Origin: Oscillospiraceae bacterium
GTDB lineage: Bacteria; Bacillota; Clostridia; Oscillospirales; Oscillospiraceae
NCBI GenBank assembly: GCA_902791215.1
Contig: CADAUZ010000024.1
Span: 1 to 43,698, forward strand
Reading direction: 5' to 3'
Length of the DNA: 43,698 nt
This document shows, in pieces, positions 1 through 8,734 of the stretch. Below the pieces are notes generated by a model, which worked only from the letters and a program-made list of their open reading frames with translations, searched no databases and was not told the DNA's origin. Numbering within the stretch: the stretch's first letter is position 1; every line of letters begins with the position of its first letter. The translations under genes and the position numbers were made by a program.

Positions 1-1
1 C

Positions 2-901
2 GGCAACCGATACGGCGACTGGGCGGACGTGATCGACCTGGACTATAACGTGCCGGAGCTCTGGGACTACCAGATCGAATCCCTGCGCTTCTGGGCCTCT
101 ATCGTCGACGGCTTTCGCTGTGACGTGGCAAGCCTAGTGCCGCTGGACTTCTGGAAAAAGGCCCGCGCGGCGGTGAAGGAGGTCAACCCCGACTGCATCT
201 GGCTTGCCGAGAGCGTGCACCTGTCCTTCGCCTGCAAGGCGCGCCGCCTCGGCTTTCGCGCCATGCGGGACTCCGAGGGCTTCGAGGCCTTCGACCTGGA
301 GTACGACTACGACATCCGCGAGGTGTTCGACAAGCTCCTGCGCGGTGAGTGCCCCCTCAGCCACTGGACGGATATGCTGAACTTCCAGGAGGGGGAGTAC
401 CCGGACAACTACAACAAGATGCGCTGCCTGGAAAATCACGACCAGCCCCGCATCGCCTCTCTGGTGCCGGATATGGAGGCGCTCGTCAACTGGACAGCCA
501 TGCTCTATTTCCTCAAGGGCACTACGCTTATCTACGCCGGGCAGGAGTGGGCCGACGCGCACCTGCCGAGCCTCTTTGAAAAGGAGCCCATCAACCGCGA
601 GACCGGCTGCTCCCTCATGCCGCTGATGAAAAAGCTCAATCGGGCAAAGAAGGAGCTCTTTACCGGCGAGGACAGCTTCTGGGCTGACGCCGACGACCAT
701 CACCACATTGCCGTCATGGAGAGGGAAAACAGCGCGCGGCACCTCGTGGGTGTCTTCTCCCTCAAGGCCCGGAGCGCCAAGGTGGAGGTCCCGCTTCCCG
801 ACGGGGAATACTTAAACCACATCGGCGGCAATACCGTGACCGTCAAGGGCGGCAGGGTATACTGCGACGGAACGCCCCTGCTGCTGGCTGAAGCCAAATG
901 A
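2..901 (+). CDS. GH13 alpha-amylase family protein, 3' part (5' end outside the window)
   Basis: The reading frame is open from the first bases, so this is the C-terminal ~300 residues of a longer enzyme that hydrolyses or transfers alpha-glucans. Three GH13 signatures appear in order: GFRCD (nucleophile Asp), WLAES (general acid Glu) and ENHDQPR (transition-state Asp). They are followed by the end of the barrel (TLIYAGQEW) and a short beta-rich C-terminal domain. The GTG at 29 is internal to the barrel and is not a start. The stop overlaps the next gene's start as ATGA, so the two are translationally coupled. No signal peptide can be judged because the N-terminus is missing. Substrate specificity within GH13 cannot be set from this fragment. 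Confidence 0.9.
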   Translation, partial: GNRYGDWADVIDLDYNVPELWDYQIESLRFWASIVDGFRCDVASLVPLDFWKKARAAVKEVNPDCIWLAESVHLSFACKARRLGFRAMRDSEGFEAFDLEYDYDIREVFDKLLRGECPLSHWTDMLNFQEGEYPDNYNKMRCLENHDQPRIASLVPDMEALVNWTAMLYFLKGTTLIYAGQEWADAHLPSLFEKEPINRETGCSLMPLMKKLNRAKKELFTGEDSFWADADDHHHIAVMERENSARHLVGVFSLKARSAKVEVPLPDGEYLNHIGGNTVTVKGGRVYCDGTPLLLAEAK

Positions 902-1830
902 AAAGACCCGTTGTGGGCCGTTTTGCGCCCAGCCCCTCGGGGTACATGCACATGGGCAACCTCCTGGCAATGCTGCTGGCGTGGCTGGACTGCCGGAGCT
1001 TAAACGGTGAGATGGTCTTTCGCATGGAGGACCTGGACCCCGCGCGTTCCAAGCGGGTCTTTGCCGAGGCCATGGCGGAGGACCTGCGCTGGCTGGGCCT
1101 CGACTGGGACCGGGGCTGGCCCGAGGACGGGAGCTACGCCCAGTCAAAGCGCGCGGCGATCTATGAGGAAGCCTTCGAGACGCTCCGCGCCCGCGATCTC
1201 GTCTATCCCTGCTGGTGCACCCGCAGTGAGCGCCTGGCGGCGGCCTCGGCCCCGCATCCCGGCGAGCGGGAGCACGACAGCGGCTGCCGCTGCGCCCGTA
1301 TGACGAAAGCCGAGCGGGAGGCCATGCATCTCACCGGCCGCCGCCCCGCCTGGAAGTGCCGCTGCCCGGACGAGGCCATCACCGTTTTGGACGGGCACTA
1401 CGGCGCGTTTACCCAGAACCCGGCCAGGGAGGCAGGGGACTTCATCATCCGCCGGGCAGACGGCGTCTTCGCCTATCAGCTCGCGGTGAGCGCGGACGAT
1501 ATGCTGATGGGTGTTACCCGCGTGGTGCGCGGGCATGACCTGCTGTCCTCCGCGCCGCGGCAGAAGTGGCTCATCGAGACCCTGGGCGGCATGGCCCCGG
1601 ACTACTGCCACTGCCCGCTGCTGACCGGCGGAGGGACGGGAAAGCTCTCCAAACGCCTCGGCAGCCTGAGCACCGAGATCCTGCGAAAAGAAAAGCGCCC
1701 CGAGGAAGTGATCGGGGAGCTTGCGTTTCTCTGCGGCCTGAGCGATACCGCCGGGCCGGTATCCGCCCGCGAGCTGCTCGACGGCTTTTCGTGGGACCGC
1801 GTGAAGACAGAGGATGTGCCGCTGGTATAG
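898..1830 (+). CDS. gluQ: Glutamyl-Q tRNA(Asp) synthetase-like protein (GluQRS)
   Basis: 310 residues, a class I glutamyl-tRNA synthetase catalytic core without the C-terminal anticodon-binding domain, which is the hallmark of GluQRS (YadB). The family activates glutamate and attaches it to queuosine-34 of tRNA-Asp. Visible motifs: FAPSPSG then GYMHMGN in place of HIGH (residues ~9-21), KLSKR in place of KMSKS (249-253), and paired cysteines CWC at 105-107 and CRC at 130-132, the likely zinc site. ATG overlaps the amylase stop (ATGA). A perfect hairpin follows the stop. GluQRS is best known from Proteobacteria, so a discriminating GluRS paralogue with another role remains possible. Confidence 0.85.
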   Translation: MKRPVVGRFAPSPSGYMHMGNLLAMLLAWLDCRSLNGEMVFRMEDLDPARSKRVFAEAMAEDLRWLGLDWDRGWPEDGSYAQSKRAAIYEEAFETLRARDLVYPCWCTRSERLAAASAPHPGEREHDSGCRCARMTKAEREAMHLTGRRPAWKCRCPDEAITVLDGHYGAFTQNPAREAGDFIIRRADGVFAYQLAVSADDMLMGVTRVVRGHDLLSSAPRQKWLIETLGGMAPDYCHCPLLTGGGTGKLSKRLGSLSTEILRKEKRPEEVIGELAFLCGLSDTAGPVSARELLDGFSWDRVKTEDVPLV

Positions 1831-1844
1831 AAGCAGATATTTTC

Positions 1845-1884
1845 AAAAAGAGGATGCAGCGAAACGATGCTGCATCCTCTTTTT
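1845..1884. terminator. Bidirectional intrinsic terminator
   Basis: Perfect 16-bp stem (1845-1860 with 1869-1884) and 8-nt loop. Each arm begins or ends in five A or T, so it gives a T-run in both directions. It lies between the convergent gluQ and nnrD genes; its right arm overlaps the nnrD stop codon by one base. Confidence 0.88.
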
Positions 1885-2807
1885 CAGCTTACGGTTTGAA
1901 ATGCCCGCGGAAGATACCGGATCAGGTCCGACGGGGCGAGGGCGTATTCCCCCAGCTCCTGCGCGGCCAGATCCCCCGCGAGGCCGTGGAGGTATACCGC
2001 CGTGCGCGCGGCAAACAAAGGCTCGAAGCCCTGGGCCAGCAGGGCGCAGAGCACGCCGCCCAGCACGTCCCCGCTGCCGCCCTTGGCCATGGCCGGGCCG
2101 CCGCTGGGGTTGACGCTGATGTCGCTGCCCTTGCACACGAGAGTGCCGTACCCCTTTAAGATCAGGATGAGCTCCGGGTGCTCCGCCGTAAAGCGCAGCG
2201 CCCCGGCGAGGCGTCCGTGTGCCAGATCGCCGTCGAGACGCTTGAACTCCCCCTCGTGCGGCGTGAGGATCAGTGGGACACGGCAGGCATCCAGCAGGGC
2301 GGGCTCGTCCGCGAAGACACGCAGGCCGTCCGCGTCGACGATGAGCGGGCAGGCGGCCTTTTGCACAACGGTTTTGACCAGCGCCTGCGCCTGCGCGCCG
2401 GTTCCGAGGCCGGGGCCGATCAGGATGGCGCTTGCCTTTGAAAGCGCGTCTTCTGCCTGCCGTGCGGCGAGGGCGGCAAAGCCGCCGTCTTCGGCGGCGG
2501 GGAGGGGCAGCACCACCGCCCCGTCACAGCGGGAAGCCGCGATGGGGTAGATGCTCTCGGGGACCATAAGCTGCGTTAGGCCCGCGCCGCCGCGTTCGCA
2601 GGCGTTCGCCGCGAGTGCGGGCGCGCCTGCGTAGCCTCTGGCCCCCGCGAGGATGAGCGCGCGGCCATAGCTGTATTTGTGGCTTACGCGCGGTCTTTTC
2701 GGGAGGGCGCAGTCGGCCGCCGTGATCTCATGCAGGCAGATGTCCGAAGGGACATCTGCCTGATCCTGGTATTTTTCCGTATATTGTGCGACAGTCAGCG
2801 CTTTCAT
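1884..2807 (-). CDS. nnrD: ADP-dependent (S)-NAD(P)H-hydrate dehydratase
   Basis: 307 residues, the YjeF C-terminal (ribokinase-like) domain. It repairs hydrated NADH/NADPH (NADHX) using ADP, in the cytoplasm. Signatures: KYSYGRALILAG near residue 44, GPGLG at 131-135, VDADGL at 157-162, LTPHEGEF at 181-188 and the nucleotide/catalytic stretch NPSGGPAMAKGGSGDVLGG at 233-251 with Asp247. The epimerase half (NnrE, YjeF N-terminal domain), often fused in front, is absent; only ~35 unrelated residues precede the domain. It starts one base inside the stop of the upstream aldo/keto reductase gene (TGATG), so the pair is one operon. Confidence 0.93.
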   Translation of the reverse strand: MKALTVAQYTEKYQDQADVPSDICLHEITAADCALPKRPRVSHKYSYGRALILAGARGYAGAPALAANACERGGAGLTQLMVPESIYPIAASRCDGAVVLPLPAAEDGGFAALAARQAEDALSKASAILIGPGLGTGAQAQALVKTVVQKAACPLIVDADGLRVFADEPALLDACRVPLILTPHEGEFKRLDGDLAHGRLAGALRFTAEHPELILILKGYGTLVCKGSDISVNPSGGPAMAKGGSGDVLGGVLCALLAQGFEPLFAARTAVYLHGLAGDLAAQELGEYALAPSDLIRYLPRAFQTVS

Positions 2808-3928
2808 CAGCGGTCGTAGTGGGCGGAGACCTTCTGCATCAGCTCAATGATGGGCAGGTGCTGGGGACACACGCCTTCGCACTGACCGCAGGCAATGCAG
2901 TCGCCGGCCCGGCCGTGGGTCTCGGTGAGCTTTGCGTAGTTAGTGAAGTTGATGGTCCATCCCTTCTCCTCCAGATCCTCGCGCATGTCCTCGTTGTACA
3001 GGGAGAAATAGCGGGGGATGGCGATGTGCATGGGACATCCGTCCGTGCAGTAGGAGCAGCCGGTGCAGGGGACCGTGATCTGGCCGTTGATGATGTCGGC
3101 CGCGGTGTGGGTCATGGCGATCTCCTCGGGCGTGAGGGGTTTGAAGTCCGCCATAAAGCCTGTGTTGTCGCGCAGCTGCTCAAGATTGCTCATGCCGGAC
3201 AGCACCATCATCACGTTCTCCTGCGAGGCCGCAAAGCGGATTGCCCAGGAGGGCATGGAGGCGTCGGGGTCGGCGTTTTTGAACATCCTTTCGGCGGCCT
3301 CCGGCAGCTTTGCAAGCGTCCCGCCCTTGACGGGCTCCATCACCACGACGGGTTTATGGTGCTTTGTCGCTACCTCATATACCGCGCGGGACTGGATCCA
3401 CTCGCTCTCCCAGTCAAGGTAGTTGAGCTGGATCTGCACAAACTCCATCTCCGGGTGCTTTGTCAGGATCTCGTCCAGCAGCTCCGGTGAGTCGTGGAAG
3501 GAAAAGCCCGCGTGCTTGACGAGCCCCTTCGCCTTCTTGTCCAGCAGCCAGTTGAAGCAGTCAAACTGCTCGTATTTGGGGTAGCTGCTCGCCTCGATGC
3601 CGTGCAGGAGGTAGTAGTCGAAGTAGCCCGCGCCGGTCTGCTCGAGCTGCTCGTTGAAGATGCGGTCGCGGTCCTCAAGGGAGTTGAAGAAGGCGCTGTG
3701 GAGCTTGGTGGCCAGGGTGAAGCTCTCACGCGGATAGCGGTCGACGATCGCGGCCTTGGCGGCCTTCTGGCTCTGGAAGCCGTTATACATGATGGCGGTG
3801 TCAAAGTAGGTGAAGCCTCTGCTGATGAAGAGGTCCACCATCTCCTTGAGCTGTTCGATATCGACGCTCGCATCGTCGTCAGGGTTCAAAAGGGGCAGGC
3901 GCATCAGGCCGAAGCCGAGTTTTTTCAT
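2807..3928 (-). CDS. Aldo/keto reductase with C-terminal 2x[4Fe-4S] ferredoxin domain
   Basis: 373 residues. Residues 1-270 form an aldo/keto reductase TIM barrel with the full catalytic tetrad visible: Asp43, Tyr48, Lys77 and His110. Residues ~285-360 carry two four-cysteine clusters, Cys289/292/295/299 (CTGCSYCTDGCP) and Cys345/348/351/355 (CIACGQCEGVCP). This predicts electron transfer between iron-sulfur centres and a carbonyl or flavin substrate. Such fusions are common in anaerobic Clostridia; the physiological substrate is unknown. The start is supported by GAGGTGATC upstream of ATG. It is first in an operon with nnrD. The 250 bases upstream of it, towards rlmD, contain no convincing gene. 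Confidence 0.93.
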   Translation of the reverse strand: MKKLGFGLMRLPLLNPDDDASVDIEQLKEMVDLFISRGFTYFDTAIMYNGFQSQKAAKAAIVDRYPRESFTLATKLHSAFFNSLEDRDRIFNEQLEQTGAGYFDYYLLHGIEASSYPKYEQFDCFNWLLDKKAKGLVKHAGFSFHDSPELLDEILTKHPEMEFVQIQLNYLDWESEWIQSRAVYEVATKHHKPVVVMEPVKGGTLAKLPEAAERMFKNADPDASMPSWAIRFAASQENVMMVLSGMSNLEQLRDNTGFMADFKPLTPEEIAMTHTAADIINGQITVPCTGCSYCTDGCPMHIAIPRYFSLYNEDMREDLEEKGWTINFTNYAKLTETHGRAGDCIACGQCEGVCPQHLPIIELMQKVSAHYDR

Positions 3929-4178
3929 AGGATCACCTCATTTTCATATTTATGCAATCATAACACAAAGACGCGGAATCGGCAAGGAAATACAAGAAAA
4001 TCCTGCGCCCGATGCAGTAGGGCAGGGAACATGCCGCGTGTGAGGGAGTATTCGGGGAGCCGGAAGTCAGCATGAGCATATCGGAACGCTTGAAAGAAAA
4101 ACTGAGCGCCATCTTCCAGCGGAAGCCCTCCGGGAAGGGGCCGCCGCTGCCCGCGGGGAGCTTTGTGCGCTCTCCCAT

Positions 4179-5336
4179 TCACCCGCTGCGCGCAAGGCTG
4201 ACCACGGTCTCGACGTGCTCCGTAAACGGGAACATGTCCACGGGCTGGATGCGCTGTACCTTGTAGCCGCCCTGGGTCAGGACGGCCAGATCCCGCGCCA
4301 GGGTTTCGGGGTCGCAGGAGACATAGACCACGCGGGAAGGCGCGGTTTTCAGAAGCGCGCGGAGAAACTTTTCGTCGCTCCCGGCGCGGGGCGGGTCCAT
4401 GAATACCACGTCGGGGCGGATGCCCTCGCGCACGCAGCCCAACATGTATTCGCCCGCGTCCCCGGCGGTGAACCAGCAGTTTTTGAGACCGTTCAGGCGC
4501 GCGTTTGCGATGGCGTCGCGCACCGCGTCGCGGTTTAGCTCCACGCCGATGACCTGTCTGGCCTTATCGCTTGCGGTGATGCCGATGGTGCCGATGCCGC
4601 AGTAGGCGTCCAGCACCGTCTCCGTCCCGGTGAGGGCGGCAAACTCCACCGCTTTCCCGTAAAGGACCTCGGTCTGGACCGGATTTATCTGGTAAAAGGA
4701 ACTCGGTGAAATGCGGAAGCGGTGAGAGCACAGCGTGTCCTCGATCGTGCCGGGGCCGTACAGCACCTTCTCGCGCTCGCCGAGCACGACGGGGCCGAAG
4801 CGATCGTTGATGTTCAGCACCACGGTGGTGATCTCCGGGTGCGTTTCCAGAAGCTTTTTCACGAAGGGCTTCTGCGTCGGGAAAATGGGGGATGCCGCTA
4901 CCAGCACCACCATAAGCTCCCCGCTTTGAAAACCGCGGCGCACCAGCACATGGCGCAGAAAGCCGCGGCCGCTGCGCTCGTCGAAGACCTGGATCTTGAA
5001 GTCCCGCAGCATGCGGCGGATATCCACGATGATGCGGTCGGCGGTCTCATCCTCAATGAGGCAGTCGTCCACCGGCACGATACGGTGGCTGCCCGGCTGG
5101 TAGACGCCGGAGACAATGTGCTTTTTCTGGTCCAGCCCGAAGGCCGCACAGACCTTGTTGCGGTAGTGAGTGGGGTCGTCCATGCCAAGGATGGTCTCTA
5201 CATGTCCAAATTTTCCCAAAAGGGCAATCTCCCGGCCCTGCTTGCGCCGGAGCTGCTCGGGGTAGGGGAGGGTCTGCAGCTGGCAGCCGCCGCACTTTTT
5301 GTACAGCGGGCAGGGCGGCGTATAGATCTGTTCCAT
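4179..5336 (-). CDS. rlmD: 23S rRNA (uracil-C5)-methyltransferase, RlmD/TrmA family
   Basis: 385 residues. The N-terminus carries the family [4Fe-4S] site: Cys9, Cys15, Cys18 (CPLYKKCGGCQ) and probably Cys92. The C-terminal half is an S-adenosylmethionine Rossmann domain with LDAYCGIGTIG, the MDPPRAG motif and VSCDPETLARD, the last carrying the catalytic cysteine. The protein lacks the N-terminal TRAM domain of many relatives and is correspondingly short. Function: 5-methyluridine formation in 23S rRNA or tRNA; which uridine is targeted cannot be read from the sequence. It has its own promoter at 5369-5396 and is transcribed divergently from the MATE fusion gene. Confidence 0.92.
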   Translation of the reverse strand: MEQIYTPPCPLYKKCGGCQLQTLPYPEQLRRKQGREIALLGKFGHVETILGMDDPTHYRNKVCAAFGLDQKKHIVSGVYQPGSHRIVPVDDCLIEDETADRIIVDIRRMLRDFKIQVFDERSGRGFLRHVLVRRGFQSGELMVVLVAASPIFPTQKPFVKKLLETHPEITTVVLNINDRFGPVVLGEREKVLYGPGTIEDTLCSHRFRISPSSFYQINPVQTEVLYGKAVEFAALTGTETVLDAYCGIGTIGITASDKARQVIGVELNRDAVRDAIANARLNGLKNCWFTAGDAGEYMLGCVREGIRPDVVFMDPPRAGSDEKFLRALLKTAPSRVVYVSCDPETLARDLAVLTQGGYKVQRIQPVDMFPFTEHVETVVSLARSG

Positions 5337-5368
5337 GCGTAGTACCTCTATTTTTCTATAGTGGATTC

Positions 5369-5396
5369 ATCTTACCATAAATCCCGTTATTTGCAA
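5369..5396 (-). promoter_or_regulatory. Promoter of rlmD
   Basis: On the minus strand TTGCAA (5391-5396), 16-bp spacer, TAAGAT (5369-5374); GAGGT lies ahead of the ATG at 5336. Confidence 0.65.
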
Positions 5397-5404
5397 GCGC
5401 GCCC

Positions 5405-5433
5405 TTGCATATTGGCGCCGTTTTTGCTAAACT
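5405..5433 (+). promoter_or_regulatory. Promoter of the MATE fusion gene
   Basis: TTGCAT (5405-5410), 17-bp spacer, TAAACT (5428-5433). The gene's ribosome site GGAGG is at 5466-5470, 5 nt ahead of the ATG at 5476. Confidence 0.65.
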
Positions 5434-5475
5434 GTCAGCGTTGTAAACCAGCTTTATCCAATCCCGGAGGCGCAT

Positions 5476-7227
5476 ATGATTCGCAGGCTTTTCAGACAGA
5501 TGATGATCACGCAGATCGTCTCGTCCATGACGGTGACGCTGTGCATGCTCATCGACAGCATCATGATCGGACAGTTCCTCGGCACCGACGCCATGGCCGC
5601 TTACGGCTTCACCCAGCCGGTGCTGCTGGCCTTCGCCGCGCCCGGCGCGATGATCTCGGCGGGGGTGCAGGTGGTCTGCGGCAAGACCATGGGCAGCGGC
5701 GACCGGGAGGGCACCGACGCCTGCTTTACCGTTTCGGCGGCGCTCACGGCGCTGATCGCCGCGCTGGGCCTGCTGGTCGTGCTGTGCTTTTCCGGGCCGA
5801 TCACGACGCTGCTGGGCGCGGGGGAGCCGGGGCCGGATAACCCCGTATACAAGCTCACAAAGGACTACCTGACCGGCTTCATGCTGGGCGTGCCCGCCTT
5901 TCTCGCAGCCCAGATCATGGTGCCCTATATGCAGATGTCCGGCAGCCGCAAGCGCCTTGTGGCGGCGGTGCTGCTCATGACGGTGAGCGACGTGGTCTTC
6001 GATTTTCTGAACGTGCTGGTCTTTCACGGCGGCACCTTCGGCATGGGCCTTGCCTCGGGCCTGAGCTACTATGTGGCGGTGCTGGTGGGCATCGGCTACT
6101 TCTTTAGAAAGGACTGCCTGTTCCGCCTGCGCCGTGACGGGCTGCGCCGCGACACCCTGCGGGCCATCCTGGCCGAGGGCATCCCCACGGTCGTCAATCA
6201 GCTCTCGCTGGTGCTGCTGGTCTTCCTCTTCAACCGCATCCTCGACGCGGTGGGGGACACTGTGGCGGTGGCGGCCTACTCGGCGGTCTCCACGGTCAGC
6301 AACCTCTGCTACGCCTTCTCCTCCGGCATCGCGTCGGTGGCGCTGATGCTGGCCGCCATGTTCGCCATCGACGAGGACCGCTCCTCCCTGTACGAGCTGG
6401 TGCGGACCATGTGCCGCTACGCGGTGACGGTACTGGCGTCGGTGACGCTGGTGGTGCTGCTCGCGGCAGGGCCGCTGGTCGCGCTGTTTCTGGATAACGA
6501 CGCGGAGGCAATGGCGCTTGCCTCGAAGGGGCTGCGGCTTTTCTCCCTGTGCCTTGTGCCGTGCGCGCTCAATACCGGCTTTAAGTTTTACTATCAGGGC
6601 ATCGGGCGCGTGCGGCTGATGGAGCTGATCTCCGTGCTGCAGAACTTTGCCCTCCCGGCGCTGGCCGCGTCGCTGCTCAGCCCCCTGCTCGGGGCGACCG
6701 GCGTGTGGATCGCGTTTTTGTGCGGGGAGAGCGCGGCGCTGCTGTTTATCTGCCTGCACGTCTGGCGCGTGAACAAGCGCGTGAGCCTCAGCCACGAGGA
6801 CTTTGCCCTCCTGTCGCCCGGCTTCGGCGCGGCGCCCGGGGAGTGCTTTGAGCGCTCGGTACACGCGCTGGAGGACGCCGCTAACATTTCCGAAGAGGCG
6901 ACGGACTTCTGCCGCAGCCGCGGACAGAGCGGGCGCATGAGTTTCCTGGTGGGCCTGTGCATCGAGGAGATCTGCTGCAACATCGTGCGCTACGGATTCC
7001 AGGACAGAAAAAAACGCAGTGTGGATGTGCGCCTGGTGTTCCGCGACGGCTCGGGTATGATCCGTATCCGCGACAACTGCGCCCAGTTCAACCCCGTCCA
7101 TTACATCGAGCTGCACCGGCAGGACGATCCCACCGCCCACATCGGCATACGCCTTGTGATGGCCGAGGCAAAGAGCGCCGTGTACCTCAACTCCTACGGG
7201 CTCAACAACCTGACGCTGCAATTGTAA
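5476..7227 (+). CDS. MATE-family efflux transporter fused to an RsbW/SpoIIAB-like ATPase domain
   Basis: 583 residues. Residues ~1-440 are a twelve-helix MATE transporter (cation-coupled exporter fold; two similar halves, LIDSIMIGQFLGTDAMAAYG early in the first). Residues ~455-583 are a soluble GHKL ATPase of the anti-sigma/serine-kinase type with recognisable boxes: EEICCNIVRYGF (N box with the Mg-binding Asn), RDNCAQFNP (G1) and HIGIRLVM (G2). All ATP-binding boxes look intact. The join is in one uninterrupted frame, so it is a real fusion. The ATPase domain suggests the transporter also signals or is controlled by phosphorylation, as in partner-switching modules, but no STAS-domain partner is in the window. 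A SpoIIE-type phosphatase lies 7 kb away. Confidence 0.88.
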   Translation: MIRRLFRQMMITQIVSSMTVTLCMLIDSIMIGQFLGTDAMAAYGFTQPVLLAFAAPGAMISAGVQVVCGKTMGSGDREGTDACFTVSAALTALIAALGLLVVLCFSGPITTLLGAGEPGPDNPVYKLTKDYLTGFMLGVPAFLAAQIMVPYMQMSGSRKRLVAAVLLMTVSDVVFDFLNVLVFHGGTFGMGLASGLSYYVAVLVGIGYFFRKDCLFRLRRDGLRRDTLRAILAEGIPTVVNQLSLVLLVFLFNRILDAVGDTVAVAAYSAVSTVSNLCYAFSSGIASVALMLAAMFAIDEDRSSLYELVRTMCRYAVTVLASVTLVVLLAAGPLVALFLDNDAEAMALASKGLRLFSLCLVPCALNTGFKFYYQGIGRVRLMELISVLQNFALPALAASLLSPLLGATGVWIAFLCGESAALLFICLHVWRVNKRVSLSHEDFALLSPGFGAAPGECFERSVHALEDAANISEEATDFCRSRGQSGRMSFLVGLCIEEICCNIVRYGFQDRKKRSVDVRLVFRDGSGMIRIRDNCAQFNPVHYIELHRQDDPTAHIGIRLVMAEAKSAVYLNSYGLNNLTLQL

Positions 7228-7233
7228 AAACTT

Positions 7234-7489
7234 AAGGCGCGTTGCATAATTCACTTTTCTCATAATTGTCCGTGAATACCGTAGGGGAGGGGCTTGCCCC
7301 TCCCGGCAGTACAGCATGACTATAAAAAGAAAATGTACGGCGAAATCGTAGTATTCTACGAAATCACCGTACATTTTTGCAGTTCAAGCTTGCCATGGGC
7401 GGGAGGGGCATACCCATAAAGGGCACAGGCGCCCCTCCCCTACGCTCATAATGCTTTGTTTTCATGAAAAATTTTTGCAACGCGCCCTT
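7234..7489. repeat. MITE-like fold-back element between two convergent genes
   Basis: Non-coding 256-bp segment with imperfect terminal inverted repeats: AAGGCGCGTTGCA at 7234-7246 and its inverse at 7476-7489, which has one extra base. Inside are nested inverted copies of a GTAGGGGAGGGGC motif (around 7281 and 7430) and a central hairpin at 7330-7377 (AAAATGTACGG pairing with CCGTACATTTT). The whole unit can fold on itself. No transposase and no clear target duplication are visible. It may also act as a terminator for the MATE and DUF1015 genes, whose stops are 7 bases from either edge. Confidence 0.7.
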
Positions 7490-7495
7490 TCATCT

Positions 7496-8734
7496 TTATT
7501 CCGTTATTCTCCGACACTCGAGGTAATAGCGCTTTTCCTGCGCATGTCCCATGGAGAAGGTCTTGCGCGGCAGCACGCCGTCCATCACGATGCCCCGGAA
7601 GAAGTCCTCCTTGGAGATGTTGGGCAGCAGGAAGGAGATGGCGTTTTTCTGCCCGGCCAGCGCCGCCGCCGTTTCCTCACCGTGGATGTAGTCGATGGCG
7701 CCGCTCTGCTCCTTGAGGAAGGCGTCGAGGAAGGGCTGCAGCACCGCAACCGGCAGCGCGCCGCTTGCGGTATCCAGGAAGATCATGCCCTGGCGCTGCC
7801 CGGCCTGCCAGTCCACCGGCGTGCCGCCGGGGGCGCAGACAGCGGTGATGTCGCTGAGAAGCCTGTCCACCGGCACGTCGATGAGCAGGCGGTGGATGGG
7901 CTCAAACTTCTGTGCCTCGTCGCGGATGTTCTGCAGCTCCACCATCGCATAGCGGGCGGGATGCTTTGTGCCCGCAAGCGCCGGGTTTGCCGCCTTGAGC
8001 GCCTCCCAGCAGGTTTTTGCCGTGGCGAGGGAGTGGTTGCCGTCGCCCACCGCGTAGCACAGGGGCGCACGCCCGGTGTCGGCAAAGCGCGCGGCGGTCT
8101 CCGCCTCGTAGCGCTCCACTGCCGCACGGAGCCTCTCTGCCGCCGCGCCCGAGACGAGGCGGCCCGTGATGTGCCCCCCGCCCTGCATAAGCTCGAAGTC
8201 GTAAAGCGTCGGCAGATCTGCTTTGCCCTGCTCCAGACCGTCCAGTACCGCGCCCTCCGCGTCATCCATCAGCAGCAGCACATGGCTCGCCTCCAGCGCA
8301 GCGCCGCTGCGGATGCGCACCCGGGGCGGGATGCGCTCCACCACCGTCTGCTCGGTGGCGCGGATCTTGGACTGCGCGTCGCTCAGATAGCTGTATTCCT
8401 CCAGGTCGATCACGCCCACCACGCCCCGGCGGACAGAGCCGTCGAGCAGCGTACGCTCCACATAGACAAAAGCGTCGGGGTAAGTCTTGAAGACATCCCC
8501 GTCAAGATAGCGGCGCATATGGTCGTTGATGGACGCGATGCGCCCGGACGTGTCGCCGCCGAACTCGGCCTCCGGGAAGATGATGTGATAGGCCGAGGGC
8601 TCCTCGCCCACACGCTCACGCACCTGGCGCCAGTAGTCCGGCTGGGAGGTGAACTGGTCGCAGGCGATCACCGCCCAGTTTTCGAGAAGCTCCGCCCGGG
8701 GGATCAGCAGCTCGGATGCCTGAAATACAGCCAT
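7496..8734 (-). CDS. DUF1015 family protein
   Basis: 412 residues, full-length DUF1015 (seen: RAELLENWAVIACDQFTSQPDYW at the N-terminus as two halves, and YAVGDGNHSLATAK in the middle, the conserved GDGNHS motif). The family is soluble and conserved in anaerobes, often next to serine-biosynthesis genes (serA/serC). Those neighbours are not present here, so context gives no function. The ATG at 8734 has AAGGAGAG ahead of it and a TATAAT -10 (8765-8770 on the minus strand). The 3' end abuts the fold-back element. Confidence 0.85.
   Translation of the reverse strand: MAVFQASELLIPRAELLENWAVIACDQFTSQPDYWRQVRERVGEEPSAYHIIFPEAEFGGDTSGRIASINDHMRRYLDGDVFKTYPDAFVYVERTLLDGSVRRGVVGVIDLEEYSYLSDAQSKIRATEQTVVERIPPRVRIRSGAALEASHVLLLMDDAEGAVLDGLEQGKADLPTLYDFELMQGGGHITGRLVSGAAAERLRAAVERYEAETAARFADTGRAPLCYAVGDGNHSLATAKTCWEALKAANPALAGTKHPARYAMVELQNIRDEAQKFEPIHRLLIDVPVDRLLSDITAVCAPGGTPVDWQAGQRQGMIFLDTASGALPVAVLQPFLDAFLKEQSGAIDYIHGEETAAALAGQKNAISFLLPNISKEDFFRGIVMDGVLPRKTFSMGHAQEKRYYLECRRITE

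Noticed and set aside
4072-4266. Plus-strand ORF of 64 codons between the aldo/keto reductase and rlmD genes
   Set aside because: It runs almost 90 bases into the antisense of rlmD, has no good ribosome site and no family resemblance. A remnant of a lost gene cannot be excluded.
5356-7374. Open minus-strand frame of 672 codons opposite the MATE fusion gene
   Set aside because: Antisense shadow in a G+C-rich region; the plus-strand product has full transporter and ATPase motifs.
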